Shown here: piece by piece, positions 32,781 to 40,619 of the stretch
Position numbering within the stretch: position 1 is the first letter of the stretch
How the letters are laid out: each line of letters opens with the position of its first letter
From: Halalkalicoccus sp. CG83
GTDB lineage: Archaea; Halobacteriota; Halobacteria; Halobacteriales; Halalkalicoccaceae
Direction: 5' to 3'
DNA length: 64,000 nucleotides
Assembly: GCF_037081715.1 (NCBI RefSeq)
Contig: NZ_JAZDDH010000001.1
Coordinates: 992,001-1,056,000, forward strand
Position numbers and translations under genes: made by a program
Notes under the pieces: generated by a model
Told to the model about the DNA's origin: nothing
What the model saw: the letters and a program-made list of their open reading frames with translations, nothing else
Databases searched by the model: none

Positions 32781-33869
32781 TCAGCGATCAGCGTCGGTCG
32801 GATCGCGCTCGATCTCCTCTACGTCCTCGCGCTCCACTCCGTCGAACTCCAGAACGAAATCCGGCCCGAACGCGGTCGCCGGGGTTTGGAAGCCCGTCCC
32901 GACCTCACCCTCGAGCGTCCGCCGGGCGGCCTCGACCGCAGTGTGGGCGGTTAGTTCGTACGTGTCGGGGGTCAACAGGCGCGCGGCGGCCCGCTCGCCG
33001 TCGTCGTTCTCGACCTCGCCCCGGATCCTGGTGACGCTTTGCGCCCGCTCCTCGGCGGTCGGCCCGGAGAACGCCGCGTCGGCCAGCCGCTTCAGCGCCC
33101 ACTGGACCGGCCTCGTCCCGAACGCGGGCGCGAGCGGACGCGTCCGTCGCATCAGCTCGATCGCGGGCTCGGGCACGGTGGCGTAGACCTCGATGTTCGG
33201 GATGCCGGTGGCGTAGTAGGCCGTCGAGACGTCGCCCCAGGGGACGGTCACCGCCGGTTTCGGTCCCTGCCCGAAGTCGAGCCGGCGCGTGCGCCAGGCC
33301 GCCGGGACGGTGCGGATCGCGCCGTCCTCTCGGATCGCGCCCGAACGCGGTAGCTCCTCGACGATCGCCTTGATCGTCCCCGGCGAGAACGTCCCCAGTC
33401 CGTCGATCGCGAGGGTGAGCCGGGTCGCGGAGGGGAGTCGCGTCTCGAGATACCCCGCCAGACAGTCCGTCGGGACGACGTCGAAGCCCGTGCCGGGAAG
33501 CAGGGTGACGCCGGCCGTCTCGGCGTCCCGGTCGCGTTCGGCGATCGCCTCGAGGACGTCGATCTCGCCGGTGATGTCGAGGTAGTCGGTCCCCGCGTGC
33601 AGACACGCCGAGTAGAGCGGCTCGGCGGTGCTCGAGAACGGACCGGCACAGTTCAGCACGACCGAGACGTCCTCGAGGGCCCGTTCGAGGACCTCTGGAT
33701 GCTCGAGGCTCAACACGCGGTGCTCGCAGCCGAGTTCGAGCGCCTGCTCCTCGATTCGCTCGGCGTTTCGGCCCGCGAGAACCGGCGAGAGCCCCTCGTC
33801 GACTGCTCGACGCGCGATGAGTGCCCCCGCGTAGCCGTACGACCCGTAGATCAGTAGCTCGTCTCCCAT
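32781..33869 (-). CDS. Saccharopine dehydrogenase-like oxidoreductase
   Basis: 362 residues. The Rossmann N-terminus YGSYGYAGALIARRAVDEGL (G-x-x-G-x-x-G) is followed by VLAGRNAERIEEQALELG, VVLNCAGPFSSTAEPLYSACLHAGTDYLDITGE and LLPGTGFDVVPTDCLAGYL. These features match the saccharopine-dehydrogenase-like and trans-acting enoyl reductase family, which in mycobacteria reduces enoyl intermediates of lipids. In haloarchaea the substrate is unknown. It is cytoplasmic, monocistronic, and ends 100 nt from the CHY gene start on the same strand. Confidence 0.9.
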   Translation of the reverse strand: MGDELLIYGSYGYAGALIARRAVDEGLSPVLAGRNAERIEEQALELGCEHRVLSLEHPEVLERALEDVSVVLNCAGPFSSTAEPLYSACLHAGTDYLDITGEIDVLEAIAERDRDAETAGVTLLPGTGFDVVPTDCLAGYLETRLPSATRLTLAIDGLGTFSPGTIKAIVEELPRSGAIREDGAIRTVPAAWRTRRLDFGQGPKPAVTVPWGDVSTAYYATGIPNIEVYATVPEPAIELMRRTRPLAPAFGTRPVQWALKRLADAAFSGPTAEERAQSVTRIRGEVENDDGERAAARLLTPDTYELTAHTAVEAARRTLEGEVGTGFQTPATAFGPDFVLEFDGVEREDVEEIERDPTDADR

Positions 33870-33944
33870 GCCCGTCCGTAGCGTCGTCGGGAAGAAAACT
33901 CACGGGGTCGACCGTGATTCGATTCGTCGAACTCTCGTCGGTAC

Positions 33945-34679
33945 TCAGCCTTCTATCCGAACCGAGATCGCCGAGAGCCCGCCCTCGAGTTCGCGCACCT
34001 CGTCGTTGTACGCCTCGACGAACGCCGGGAAGTCGTCGACGAGGTTACGAACGTCGGGCGCCGAGGGCGGGCCGTACTGCGAGAGCAGGTAGATCCCACC
34101 CTCGCCGCCGACGCGCAGGTAGGAGGCGACGCTTCCCTCGCGTTTGAGCTCCCAGCGGCTCCCCGAGACGCGCGTCCCGAACGTCCCGTAGTCTGTGCCG
34201 TCGTACCGGTGGAGCTGTGCCGCCATCTCGTCGCAGACCTCCCGGATCGCGTCGAGCACCCGATCGCGTTCTGCGGCGACCGACTCCGTCGAGACCGGCG
34301 TCGGGAACTCGACGTCGACGTCGTCGAGGACCCCCGAGAGCGACGCGATGTGTGCGTTGTACGCCTCGACGAACGCTCCGTAGTCGGCCATCGCCCGCGC
34401 GAGCGCCTCGGGGTCGGGTGGGCGTTTCGTCGAGACGACGTAGACCGCCTCGCCCGATCGCGGGTCGAACCGGAGATACTGGATCGCGCCCGCCTCGTAC
34501 TTGAGCGTCCACTCGCCGGCGTCGGTCGCGAACGCCCGCTGGCCGTAGTCGCCGCCCTGGAGCACGGCCAGTTCGCGCGCGATCCGTCCGGCGTGGTCGG
34601 TCACTCGGGCGACGACCTCGTCGCGCCGCTCGGCGGCGTCCTCCGCGCTCTCGACGTCTAACTCGGTCCCCTCGACCAT
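33945..34679 (-). CDS. Internally duplicated unknown protein
   Basis: 244 residues made of two homologous halves. Each has a helix, then YGQRAFATDAGEWTLKYEAG / YGTFGTRVSGSRWELKREG, a strand AIQYLRF / VASYLRV, YVVSTKRPPDP / YLLSQYGPPSAP, and a helix ending AFVEAYN (present in both). The duplicated alpha-beta unit is not recognised. No signal peptide or membrane helix is present. The ATG at 34679 is preferred over 34724; a GTTAACC tract lies about 25-30 bp upstream. Function unknown; the symmetry suggests an intramolecular dimer. Confidence 0.85.
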   Translation of the reverse strand: MVEGTELDVESAEDAAERRDEVVARVTDHAGRIARELAVLQGGDYGQRAFATDAGEWTLKYEAGAIQYLRFDPRSGEAVYVVSTKRPPDPEALARAMADYGAFVEAYNAHIASLSGVLDDVDVEFPTPVSTESVAAERDRVLDAIREVCDEMAAQLHRYDGTDYGTFGTRVSGSRWELKREGSVASYLRVGGEGGIYLLSQYGPPSAPDVRNLVDDFPAFVEAYNDEVRELEGGLSAISVRIEG

Positions 34680-34769
34680 CACCGTCGATAGGGCGACCGG
34701 ACGGTTAACGCTGCTGACCGGCACGCATCACGAACGCGAGTACCGATCCGCGCCTCGAACGTGTCCCGC

Positions 34770-34940
34770 TCAGCGAGCGATGTATCGAGCGACGAGGACG
34801 ATGGGAACGACCGGGATCGCCAGTCCGGTGACCAGCAGGAAGACGGCGATCACCGCCTTCTCCAGTTGGCTCGAGTCGTCCCAGATCGACCGTGACATCT
34901 CGTCGATGGCCTCCGCGGTCCGCTGTATCAGTCCGGGCAT
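34770..34940 (-). CDS. 56-residue single-pass membrane protein
   Basis: A small gene. The N-terminal half is amphipathic and charged (MPGLIQRTAEAIDEM). One transmembrane helix follows, AVIAVFLLVTGLAIPVVPIV, about residues 29-50, ending with the positive ARYIAR. This topology (charged, helix, basic end) is common for small haloarchaeal membrane proteins of unknown role. Codon third positions are strongly GC as in neighbouring genes, which supports it being real. Confidence 0.7.
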   Translation of the reverse strand: MPGLIQRTAEAIDEMSRSIWDDSSQLEKAVIAVFLLVTGLAIPVVPIVLVARYIAR

Positions 34941-35079
34941 CGGTCGTCTCTGACGTCACAGACGGTTGTAAACCTCCCGGAACCCGCGGACGGTCCGTCC
35001 CGGATGGCGTTCGGAGGTGCGGCGAAACGAGAGCTATATGGGGCGAAGGGCGATTTAGTCGGGTGGACGGTACGATCGG

Positions 35080-35673
35080 ATGGACCTCACCGCACTCGAC
35101 GCGCTCGTCGGCAACGAGCGCCTCAACGTCGTGTTGGCCTGGACGCTTACCGGGTTCGTCGTCCTCGCCGCCGCCGGAAGCCTGATCGGTGGCGATCTGC
35201 TGTGGGCCGGATTCGCGGTCGGCGTCGCGTGTCTGGCGTTGTTTCCCGCGATCGCGTTTCGGAACGCACGGGCGGTGCTGCCGTGGGAGGTGCTCGCGCT
35301 GGCCGCGCTGCCGCTCATCGGGCGGACGTTCGGATCGGGGAGCGTCAGCGAGTTCGCCACCTACCTCTCCGTCGCGGCGATCGCGCTGCTCGTCGCGGTC
35401 GAACTCCAGGTGTTCACGCCGGTCAGGATGACGTCCGGCTTCGCGGTCGCGTTCGTCGTCATCGCGACGATGGCGACGGCGGGCGCGTGGGCCGTCGTCC
35501 GGTGGATCGCCGACCTCTACCTCGCCACCGGCTTTCTCGAGAGCGAGGAGGCGCTGATGTGGGAGTTCGTCGCCTCGACGGCCGCGGGCATCGTGGCCGG
35601 CGTCGTCTTCGAGCGCTACTTCCGCCGGCGTGCACGGGCCCTCGAGCGGCGGACGGGTGGTGGGACGACGTGA
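35080..35673 (+). CDS. Multi-pass membrane protein, unknown (pair member 1)
   Basis: 197 residues with about six hydrophobic helices (about 17-37, 41-61, 66-80, 88-110, 116-140, 160-178) and a basic C-terminal tail FRRRARALERR. No motif is recognised. Its stop overlaps the GTG start of the next membrane-protein gene by 4 nt, so the two are co-translated and probably form one complex. A GATTTAGTC tract about 30 bp upstream of 35080 is a likely promoter. Confidence 0.8.
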   Translation: MDLTALDALVGNERLNVVLAWTLTGFVVLAAAGSLIGGDLLWAGFAVGVACLALFPAIAFRNARAVLPWEVLALAALPLIGRTFGSGSVSEFATYLSVAAIALLVAVELQVFTPVRMTSGFAVAFVVIATMATAGAWAVVRWIADLYLATGFLESEEALMWEFVASTAAGIVAGVVFERYFRRRARALERRTGGGTT

Positions 35674-36323
35674 GCGTCCGCGAACGCCTGGGGCTCTCGG
35701 CGCGGAGGGGGCGCTACCTCGCCTGGTTCATGGAGGTCGTGCTCGTCGGAATGTTCTTCATCGGGCTCGACCGGGGCGATACGGGCATCGTCGTCAACAC
35801 CGGAGTGGCGCTCGCGGTGACGCAGCTTCCCCCGATCCTCGAACGCGAGTACGGGATTACGATGGATTCCGGACTCGTCCTCTGGATCACGGCGGCGGTC
35901 TTCCTCCACGCGCTCGGCACGGTGGGCCTGCCCGGCTCGTCGGTCAACCTGTATCGCTCGGTCTGGTGGTGGGATCACCTGACCCACGGGCTGTCGGCGT
36001 CGGTCGTCGCCGCCGTCGGCTACGCCACCGCGCGGGCGCTCGACCTACACACCGACGAGATTCACCTTCCGCCTCGGTTCATGTTCGTCTTCATCCTCCT
36101 GTTCGTGCTCGCGTTCGGCGTCCTCTGGGAGGTTCTCGAGTTCGCCATCGCGGGGATCGGTCCGTTGCTCGGGCTCGGTTCCGTCCTCACCCAGTACGGC
36201 CTCGAGGACACGATGCTCGATCTCGTCTTCAACGTGTTCGGGGCCGTGATCGTCGCCATCTGGGGAACCGCACACCTCAACGACCTCGTCGGCGTTCTCA
36301 CGGCCCGTCTCGACGGTCGCTGA
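35670..36323 (+). CDS. Multi-pass membrane protein, unknown (pair member 2)
   Basis: 217 residues with a GTG start overlapping the previous stop (GTGA). About six transmembrane helices; conserved-looking polar residues lie in WWWDHLTHGLSAS, FGVLWEVLEFAI and EDTMLDLVFNVFGA. The HLTH, EVLEF and DxxxD positions within membrane helices suggest a metal or proton site, a pattern known from DUF2238-type membrane proteins. That assignment is a suggestion only. Forms a unit with the preceding membrane protein. Confidence 0.82.
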   Translation: MSVRERLGLSARRGRYLAWFMEVVLVGMFFIGLDRGDTGIVVNTGVALAVTQLPPILEREYGITMDSGLVLWITAAVFLHALGTVGLPGSSVNLYRSVWWWDHLTHGLSASVVAAVGYATARALDLHTDEIHLPPRFMFVFILLFVLAFGVLWEVLEFAIAGIGPLLGLGSVLTQYGLEDTMLDLVFNVFGAVIVAIWGTAHLNDLVGVLTARLDGR

Positions 36324-36453
36324 GCGACGATCGTTCTCGACGTTTCAATGGCACCCGCACACTGGAGAACGAGGAACGCCGTCAGGTCCGCGGGACGGGC
36401 TGCAAACGGACCGGCACGAGCCGCTTATCTCGCTCGGGTACGTTCGGATCGAT

Positions 36454-37485
36454 ATGTTCGTCGGCCACGCGCTGCTCGCGTTCGCGCTCGCCGCGGGCGG
36501 TGCGCGCTGGACGGGTCGCTCCCCGGAGCGATCGCTGTCGATCGGACTCGCCGCCGGGGCGTTCGCGACCGTCCCCGACGTCGACATGCTCTACGCGTTG
36601 GTGGGACTGCTCTCCGGGGTCGGCGGGACGCTCGACGCCGTGAACGCGTTCTGGAGTGCGAGCACCCACGTCCACCGAATCGTGACCCACTCGCTGGTCG
36701 TCGGGGTCGCCGCCGCCCTCGGGTTCGCCCTCTGGAGTCGCGGCCTCGAACGGGAGGGTGCGGGGATCGGTGCGCTCAGGACGCGTCCCGACGCGCTCTC
36801 GGGGCTCGCCGTTCTGGTCGCTCTCGTCGCGGTCGCCGGGCTCGCAAGCGGTTCGCTCGGGCTCGTGGTGATGTCGGCGTTCGTCCTCGCCGGACTCGCG
36901 GTGGCGACGCTCGCAGTCGAGTTCGGCGGTCTCGGTCCGCGGACGGTCCTCGCGACGGCGCTGCTCGGGCTGTTGAGCCACCCGTTCGGCGACCTCTTCA
37001 CCGGTGAGCCGCCACGACTCCTCTACCCGTTCGGCGCACGCCTCCTCACCGATCGGGTACTGCTCAGTCCGGACTCGACGCTGCACCTGCTGGGAACGTT
37101 CGGCGTCGAACTCGCGACGATCTGGCTGGCCGCGCTCGTCTACTGCCGGCTGACCCATCGGTCGCTCCGTACGCACGTCCGCTGGCGGGCGGCGCTCGGC
37201 GTCGCCTACGCGGGGGCCGCGCTGGCGCTGCCCGCACCGACGGTCGACTCGTCCTACCGGTTCGTCTTCAGCGTGCTCGCGGTCGGGGCCGTCGGCCCCG
37301 CACCGCTCGTCGGACGAGCCTATCGCGAACGCCGTGCGATTCGAGGTGTCGGTCGCACCCACGGTGTCGGACGCGAGTTCCGGACGAGCGCGTTCGGTGA
37401 CGAGGCGCTGACGCCGCTTCTCACCGGGCTGGCGGCGATCACGCTGGCCGGGATCTCCTTCGCGGTGGTCCACTCTCTGACCTGA
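36454..37485 (+). CDS. YdjM-type membrane-bound metal-dependent hydrolase
   Basis: 343 residues. It begins MFVGHALLAFALAAG and includes the metal-site motifs VPDVDMLYA and HVHRIVTHSLV (about residue 74), then SHPFGDLFTGEPPRLLYP, with several transmembrane helices. His5, Asp44-Asp46 and the H-H-R-x-x-T-H-S motif are the hallmarks of the PF04307 (YdjM/DUF457) family, of uncertain substrate. A GCTTATCTC promoter-like element lies about 30 bp upstream. Single gene. Confidence 0.88.
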   Translation: MFVGHALLAFALAAGGARWTGRSPERSLSIGLAAGAFATVPDVDMLYALVGLLSGVGGTLDAVNAFWSASTHVHRIVTHSLVVGVAAALGFALWSRGLEREGAGIGALRTRPDALSGLAVLVALVAVAGLASGSLGLVVMSAFVLAGLAVATLAVEFGGLGPRTVLATALLGLLSHPFGDLFTGEPPRLLYPFGARLLTDRVLLSPDSTLHLLGTFGVELATIWLAALVYCRLTHRSLRTHVRWRAALGVAYAGAALALPAPTVDSSYRFVFSVLAVGAVGPAPLVGRAYRERRAIRGVGRTHGVGREFRTSAFGDEALTPLLTGLAAITLAGISFAVVHSLT

Positions 37486-37596
37486 TCTGATCTACCTCGC
37501 GGGTCGGACCGACGGCGAGGGCGGCGGGCGACGTATCGAACCCGGGACGGCCCGTCGACGAGCCGTAATGACGGAACACGAGGGACGCCACTCGAC

Positions 37597-38385
37597 TCAA
37601 CTGAGGACATCGGAATCGTCGATGCGCGCGCCGAGCAGGTGGCGCGTACCGACGACCAGCCCGTGGTCGGGGCCGCTGGCCCAGATGGCGGTCTCGGTTC
37701 TCCGCCCGGGGAGGGTCTCGTCCGTCAGCGCGCTGATCAGCACCGACCGTCGATCGACCATCACGATCCGGCCAAGCCACTTCCCCTCCAGCTTCGCCGG
37801 ATCGTTCGCCAACGTGGTCACTGTCGCCTTCGCCGAAGGCACCTCCTCCTCGATGCGTTGCTTTGCGTCCTCGGACGACAGTTCGACGATCACCGTCATC
37901 TCCCGATCGACGGCCGCCGACAGCAAGTCGTACAGCTTCCGATCGAGCAACCCGTCGTCGACGACGAGCACGTAGACTTCGTCCTCCCCATCCTCGATCA
38001 GACTGCCGATCCGGTTGGTCACGTGGTCGTGATCCGCGATCGCCCACGCCCCTTCCTCCTCCAGGTGCTCCGACCGTCGTAGTCCGGCCAGCGCCGCCTC
38101 CGCGGCGTCCAGCGTGGAGTCGTACTCCTCGCGAAGGATCTCAAGGGCGGCGTCCTTCGAGAGCGCCCGGTACTGACGCGGCTCGGACTGCTGTACGTCC
38201 ACCAGCCCCCGTCTGTGCAGCCGCTCAACCGCGTCGTAGACCCGGGAACGGGGCACCGTCGAGAGGTCGCTGATCTCCTTCGCACTGGCCTTCGGGACCC
38301 GCGACAGCCCGACGAAACAGCGCGCCTCGTACTCGGTCAAACCCAGCTCCTCGAGCAGCTGGACCGCTTCATCTCCGGTTGGCAT
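37597..38385 (-). CDS. TrmB-family transcriptional regulator
   Basis: 262 residues. N-terminal winged helix LLEELGLTEYEARCFVGLSR, SAKEISDLSTVPRSRVYDAVERLHRRGLV (about residues 9-65) is typical TrmB. A coiled linker (DAAEAALAGLRRSEHL) follows, then a phospholipase-D-like effector domain TVIVELSSEDAKQRI with VMVDRRSVLISAL. TrmB proteins of haloarchaea control sugar metabolism and gluconeogenesis genes. Its targets here are not known; no sugar genes flank it. Monocistronic. Confidence 0.9.
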   Translation of the reverse strand: MPTGDEAVQLLEELGLTEYEARCFVGLSRVPKASAKEISDLSTVPRSRVYDAVERLHRRGLVDVQQSEPRQYRALSKDAALEILREEYDSTLDAAEAALAGLRRSEHLEEEGAWAIADHDHVTNRIGSLIEDGEDEVYVLVVDDGLLDRKLYDLLSAAVDREMTVIVELSSEDAKQRIEEEVPSAKATVTTLANDPAKLEGKWLGRIVMVDRRSVLISALTDETLPGRRTETAIWASGPDHGLVVGTRHLLGARIDDSDVLS

Positions 38386-38442
38386 CGAACACGGAACGAA
38401 TCGCGTCGGTACGGGTAGAACGTTGTGGTTCGACCCGTCGGG

Positions 38443-38814
38443 TCACTCGACCTGATCGGCGAGTCCCTCGAACTCGTCGACGACCTCGCGTCCGGTCTCG
38501 GTCAGGGCGACCGTTCGTTCGGATCGGTCGAACGCCACGGCGTTCGCGGCCGCCAGCTTCGGGACGTGGGCGTGATAGAGCGAAACGTGAACCCGTCGGA
38601 GATCCGTCGCCGAAACCGCCCCTTCCTCCGAGCCCGTCTCCCGGACCGCGACCGCCTGCGCGAGATCGGCGAGTTCGACCCGCTCCTCGCTCTCGTTCAG
38701 GTGGTACAGCACGTCCCGACGACGGCGGTCGGAGAGAATCCCGTATAACGCGTCCCCGGAGAGCCCCTCGCTCGCGGCTCGGCCGCTCTCGGAGTGAGGG
38801 ATCGAGTGATCCAT
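38443..38814 (-). CDS. DUF7344-type winged-helix protein
   Basis: 123 residues. The core LSGDALYGILSDRRRRDVLYHLNESEERVELADLAQAVA, DLRRVHVSLYHAHVPKLAAANAVAFD and TVALTETGREVVDEF is the haloarchaeal DUF7344 winged-helix layout, in which DNA binding is expected. The start at 38814 is supported by GGATAAGTAC about 26-35 bp upstream; the longer frame adds a Pro/Thr/Ser-rich extension without domain. Target genes unknown; it is divergent from the 49-residue zinc-binding gene at 38935. Confidence 0.85.
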   Translation of the reverse strand: MDHSIPHSESGRAASEGLSGDALYGILSDRRRRDVLYHLNESEERVELADLAQAVAVRETGSEEGAVSATDLRRVHVSLYHAHVPKLAAANAVAFDRSERTVALTETGREVVDEFEGLADQVE

Positions 38815-38934
38815 TACGAGAGGTACGCTTACGGCGTACTTATCCTCACGCGAGTTCGGACGGGGTAACACCGCCGTTGTCACTGGCGGAGTCACGGACG
38901 TTTTAGGTGACGTCCACGCCAAGAATCGATCGAT

Positions 38935-39084
38935 GTGGGGGAGACGAGAACGAAGGCCGCGGCGCGATGCAAGGAGTGTGAGACGGCGTTCGTGGTCTGG
39001 ATCCTGCCGGACGGAGAGGTCTCCCCGATCGGAACCGACGGCGACTGCTCCTGTGGAGGGTCGGCGTTCCGCGTACTCTCGTGA
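38935..39084 (+). CDS. 49-residue small zinc-binding protein
   Basis: A small gene with a GTG start. Two cysteine pairs, CKEC (residues 12-15) and CSC (38-40), flank FVVWILPDGEVSPIGTDG. The two-knuckle arrangement is that of the many haloarchaeal small zinc-finger proteins (CPxCG-related). TTTTAGGTG at 38901-38909 lies about 26-34 bp before the GTG, consistent with leaderless transcription. Function unknown. Confidence 0.72.
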   Translation: MGETRTKAAARCKECETAFVVWILPDGEVSPIGTDGDCSCGGSAFRVLS

Positions 39085-39197
39085 TCGTGAGTTTCCAGCG
39101 AGGTACTACGAGCGAACCGAACGGTCCGGGTTCGACCTCGCCGAGATCCGAACCGCAGCGGCGCCGCGCCGAAAATGGGTTAGTCGGTCGTAAACCG

Positions 39198-39371
39198 TCA
39201 GTCGTCGGCCGGCATCCTTCGAGTATCGAATCGTCCGTCGGACTCGGCGGCCTCCGCACCGTCGTCGGACTCCTCGATCCGCCCCTCGCCGCCCCGGTGC
39301 CAGACCGAGGTGAGTTCGTCGGCGAACGGCGGACAGTGGTCGACGTCCTTCATGGTGTGTCGTTCGGGCAT
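39198..39371 (-). CDS. 57-residue acidic small protein
   Basis: It reads MPERHTMKDVDHCPPF, ADELTSVWHRGGEG, then an acidic tail. A GGTTATACCC promoter element lies about 27-36 bp upstream of 39371, which is the strongest support. One Cys and three His (HTM, DHC, WHRG) could hold a metal, but this is speculative. No family was recognised. The opposite strand has no competing good frame here. Confidence 0.62.
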   Translation of the reverse strand: MPERHTMKDVDHCPPFADELTSVWHRGGEGRIEESDDGAEAAESDGRFDTRRMPADD

Positions 39372-39509
39372 GCGTACAGCGTCGGAGGTTCCGGAAGGGT
39401 ATAACCCTTCTAGCGGACGAGTTCCCAGAAGTCGGCGTTTCGGGCGTCGAATCCTCGCCGTTGATCGGCTTCCATACTGCCCGCTCGCGGAGTTGCTCGC
39501 GGGCAGAAA

Positions 39510-39763
39510 TGGGCCGGCTCAGATTCGAACAGCACAAACCTCGCTCCGCTCGGTTCGCTGGCTCGAATCTTCACGGATGCGTTTTCCACGCAATTCAGGC
39601 TCCTCGCTTCGCTCGTCGCGTAGAATTGCGGGAAAATGGGCCGGCTCAGATTCGAACAGCACAAACCTCGCTCCGCTCGGTTCGCTGGCTCGAATCTTCA
39701 CGGATGCGTTTTCCACGCAATTCAGGCTCCTCGCTTCGCTCGTCGCGTAGAATTGCGGGAAAA
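39510..39763 (-). repeat. Two perfect 127-bp tandem repeats carrying the tRNA-Pro 3' end
   Basis: Two units, 39510-39636 and 39637-39763, appear identical. Each begins with the last 20 bases of the tRNA gene (T-loop to acceptor) plus the flanking AAAT, then about 107 bp of low-complexity sequence. The same 127-bp period leads into the true tRNA gene at 39764. Each unit also holds an inverted repeat, CGCAATTC and GAATTGCG (39589-39596 with 39623-39630 in the first). A further inverted repeat, CTGCCCGC and GCGGGCAG (39477-39484, 39499-39506), borders the array. The layout looks like repeated recombination or integration at a tRNA 3' end. Confidence 0.9.
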
Positions 39764-39836
39764 TGGGCCGGCTCAGATTCGAACTGAGGTTACGGCCACC
39801 CGAAGGCCGAAGGATACCAAGCTACCCCACCGGCCC
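39764..39836 (-). tRNA. tRNA-Pro (anticodon CGG)
   Basis: 73 nt. The acceptor stem GGGCCGG pairs with CCGGCCC with discriminator A; D-arm with G18-G19; anticodon stem CGGCC/GGCCG with loop TTCGGGT (anticodon CGG, reading CCG); T-arm CTCAG-TTCGAAT-CTGAG. CCA is not encoded, and T residues follow immediately. A GCTTAAAGA element about 30 bp upstream is the likely promoter. The 3' end is duplicated twice downstream in 127-bp tandem repeats. Confidence 0.93.
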
Positions 39837-39880
39837 GCACCCGAACCAAGGCGAGTGCCGTCTTTAAGCGTTCCGAAAGG

Positions 39881-40477
39881 TCAGTATCGCTCGAACCCCT
39901 CCGTGTCGAGCCAGTTGTGCGCGACCGTGATCGCGTGGTTCGCGTGCAGCCGTTTCGGGCCCACTCGCACCCGTTCGTCCGCCCGCGACTCGAGCAGCGC
40001 GGCCTCGCCATCGGCGAACTCCCGGTGGTCCGAGAGGACGAACACGGGGTCCGCTGGCGGCTCGACCTCGACGGCAGGCTCGCCCTCCTCGTGAAGCTGA
40101 ACGACCGTTCCCGACTCGCTCGCGGCCTCGAGGATCGGGCCGAAGCCGCGCCGCGAGAGGTGGACGCCGGGGGAGGTCTCGACCTCCATATGGCCGATCG
40201 CCTCCTCGCGCTCCTCGAGGGCCTTGCGGATCAGCGCCGCGGTGCTTCGCTCGTCGGGGTTGAGTCGCCTGAGCTCCGAGCCCTCGAACCGGACCGTGAA
40301 CTCGTCGCTGAGCACGAGGTAGGTCCGGACGTCCTCGCGGATGGCATGCGAGAGGAAGAAGGCCGACGAGACGCACCGACATAGCACGTCGAGGCGGCCC
40401 GCGCCGCCCGCCAGATCCGAGAGCGAGAAGTCGGGCGTAGTGGGGACGTCGTGACCGGAGACGATGAACTGGCGCAT
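39881..40477 (-). CDS. trmY: tRNA pseudouridine(54) N1-methyltransferase TrmY
   Basis: 198 residues, SPOUT-fold. Diagnostic segments: [35 protein letters not shown] at the start, [22 protein letters not shown], and the C-terminal [14 protein letters not shown] that forms the knotted SAM site. TrmY methylates pseudouridine 54 in the tRNA T-loop to m1-pseudouridine, after Pus10 has made the pseudouridine. It is transcribed divergently from pus10, 142 bp apart, so substrate-supplying and methylating enzymes are neighbours. Confidence 0.95.
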   Translation of the reverse strand: MRQFIVSGHDVPTTPDFSLSDLAGGAGRLDVLCRCVSSAFFLSHAIREDVRTYLVLSDEFTVRFEGSELRRLNPDERSTAALIRKALEEREEAIGHMEVETSPGVHLSRRGFGPILEAASESGTVVQLHEEGEPAVEVEPPADPVFVLSDHREFADGEAALLESRADERVRVGPKRLHANHAITVAHNWLDTEGFERY

Positions 40478-40619
40478 GCCCGTTCTCGCCGGCCGAGGGC
40501 CATACGTCCGTCGACGAACGTCAGACCCTTACCCCCCCGAACCCTGGTCTCGGTATGATCGGAGTCGAGCGACGACGCCGTCGCCGTGGCGCTTTCGACG
40601 CGAACCCGGAGGAGCGGCG

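Noticed and set aside
36382-37473. Minus-strand frame opposite the YdjM-like gene
   Set aside because: Arg/Glu-rich shadow of the membrane protein; the plus-strand frame has the metal motifs.
39410-39787. Repetitive open frames across the tRNA repeats
   Set aside because: They arise from the 127-bp period, which preserves a frame; they have no start context and repeat the same residues. Not taken as genes.
39510-39836. CRISPR array
   Set aside because: Unit length is 127 bp and the copies are contiguous and identical with no unique spacers, and no cas genes are present.
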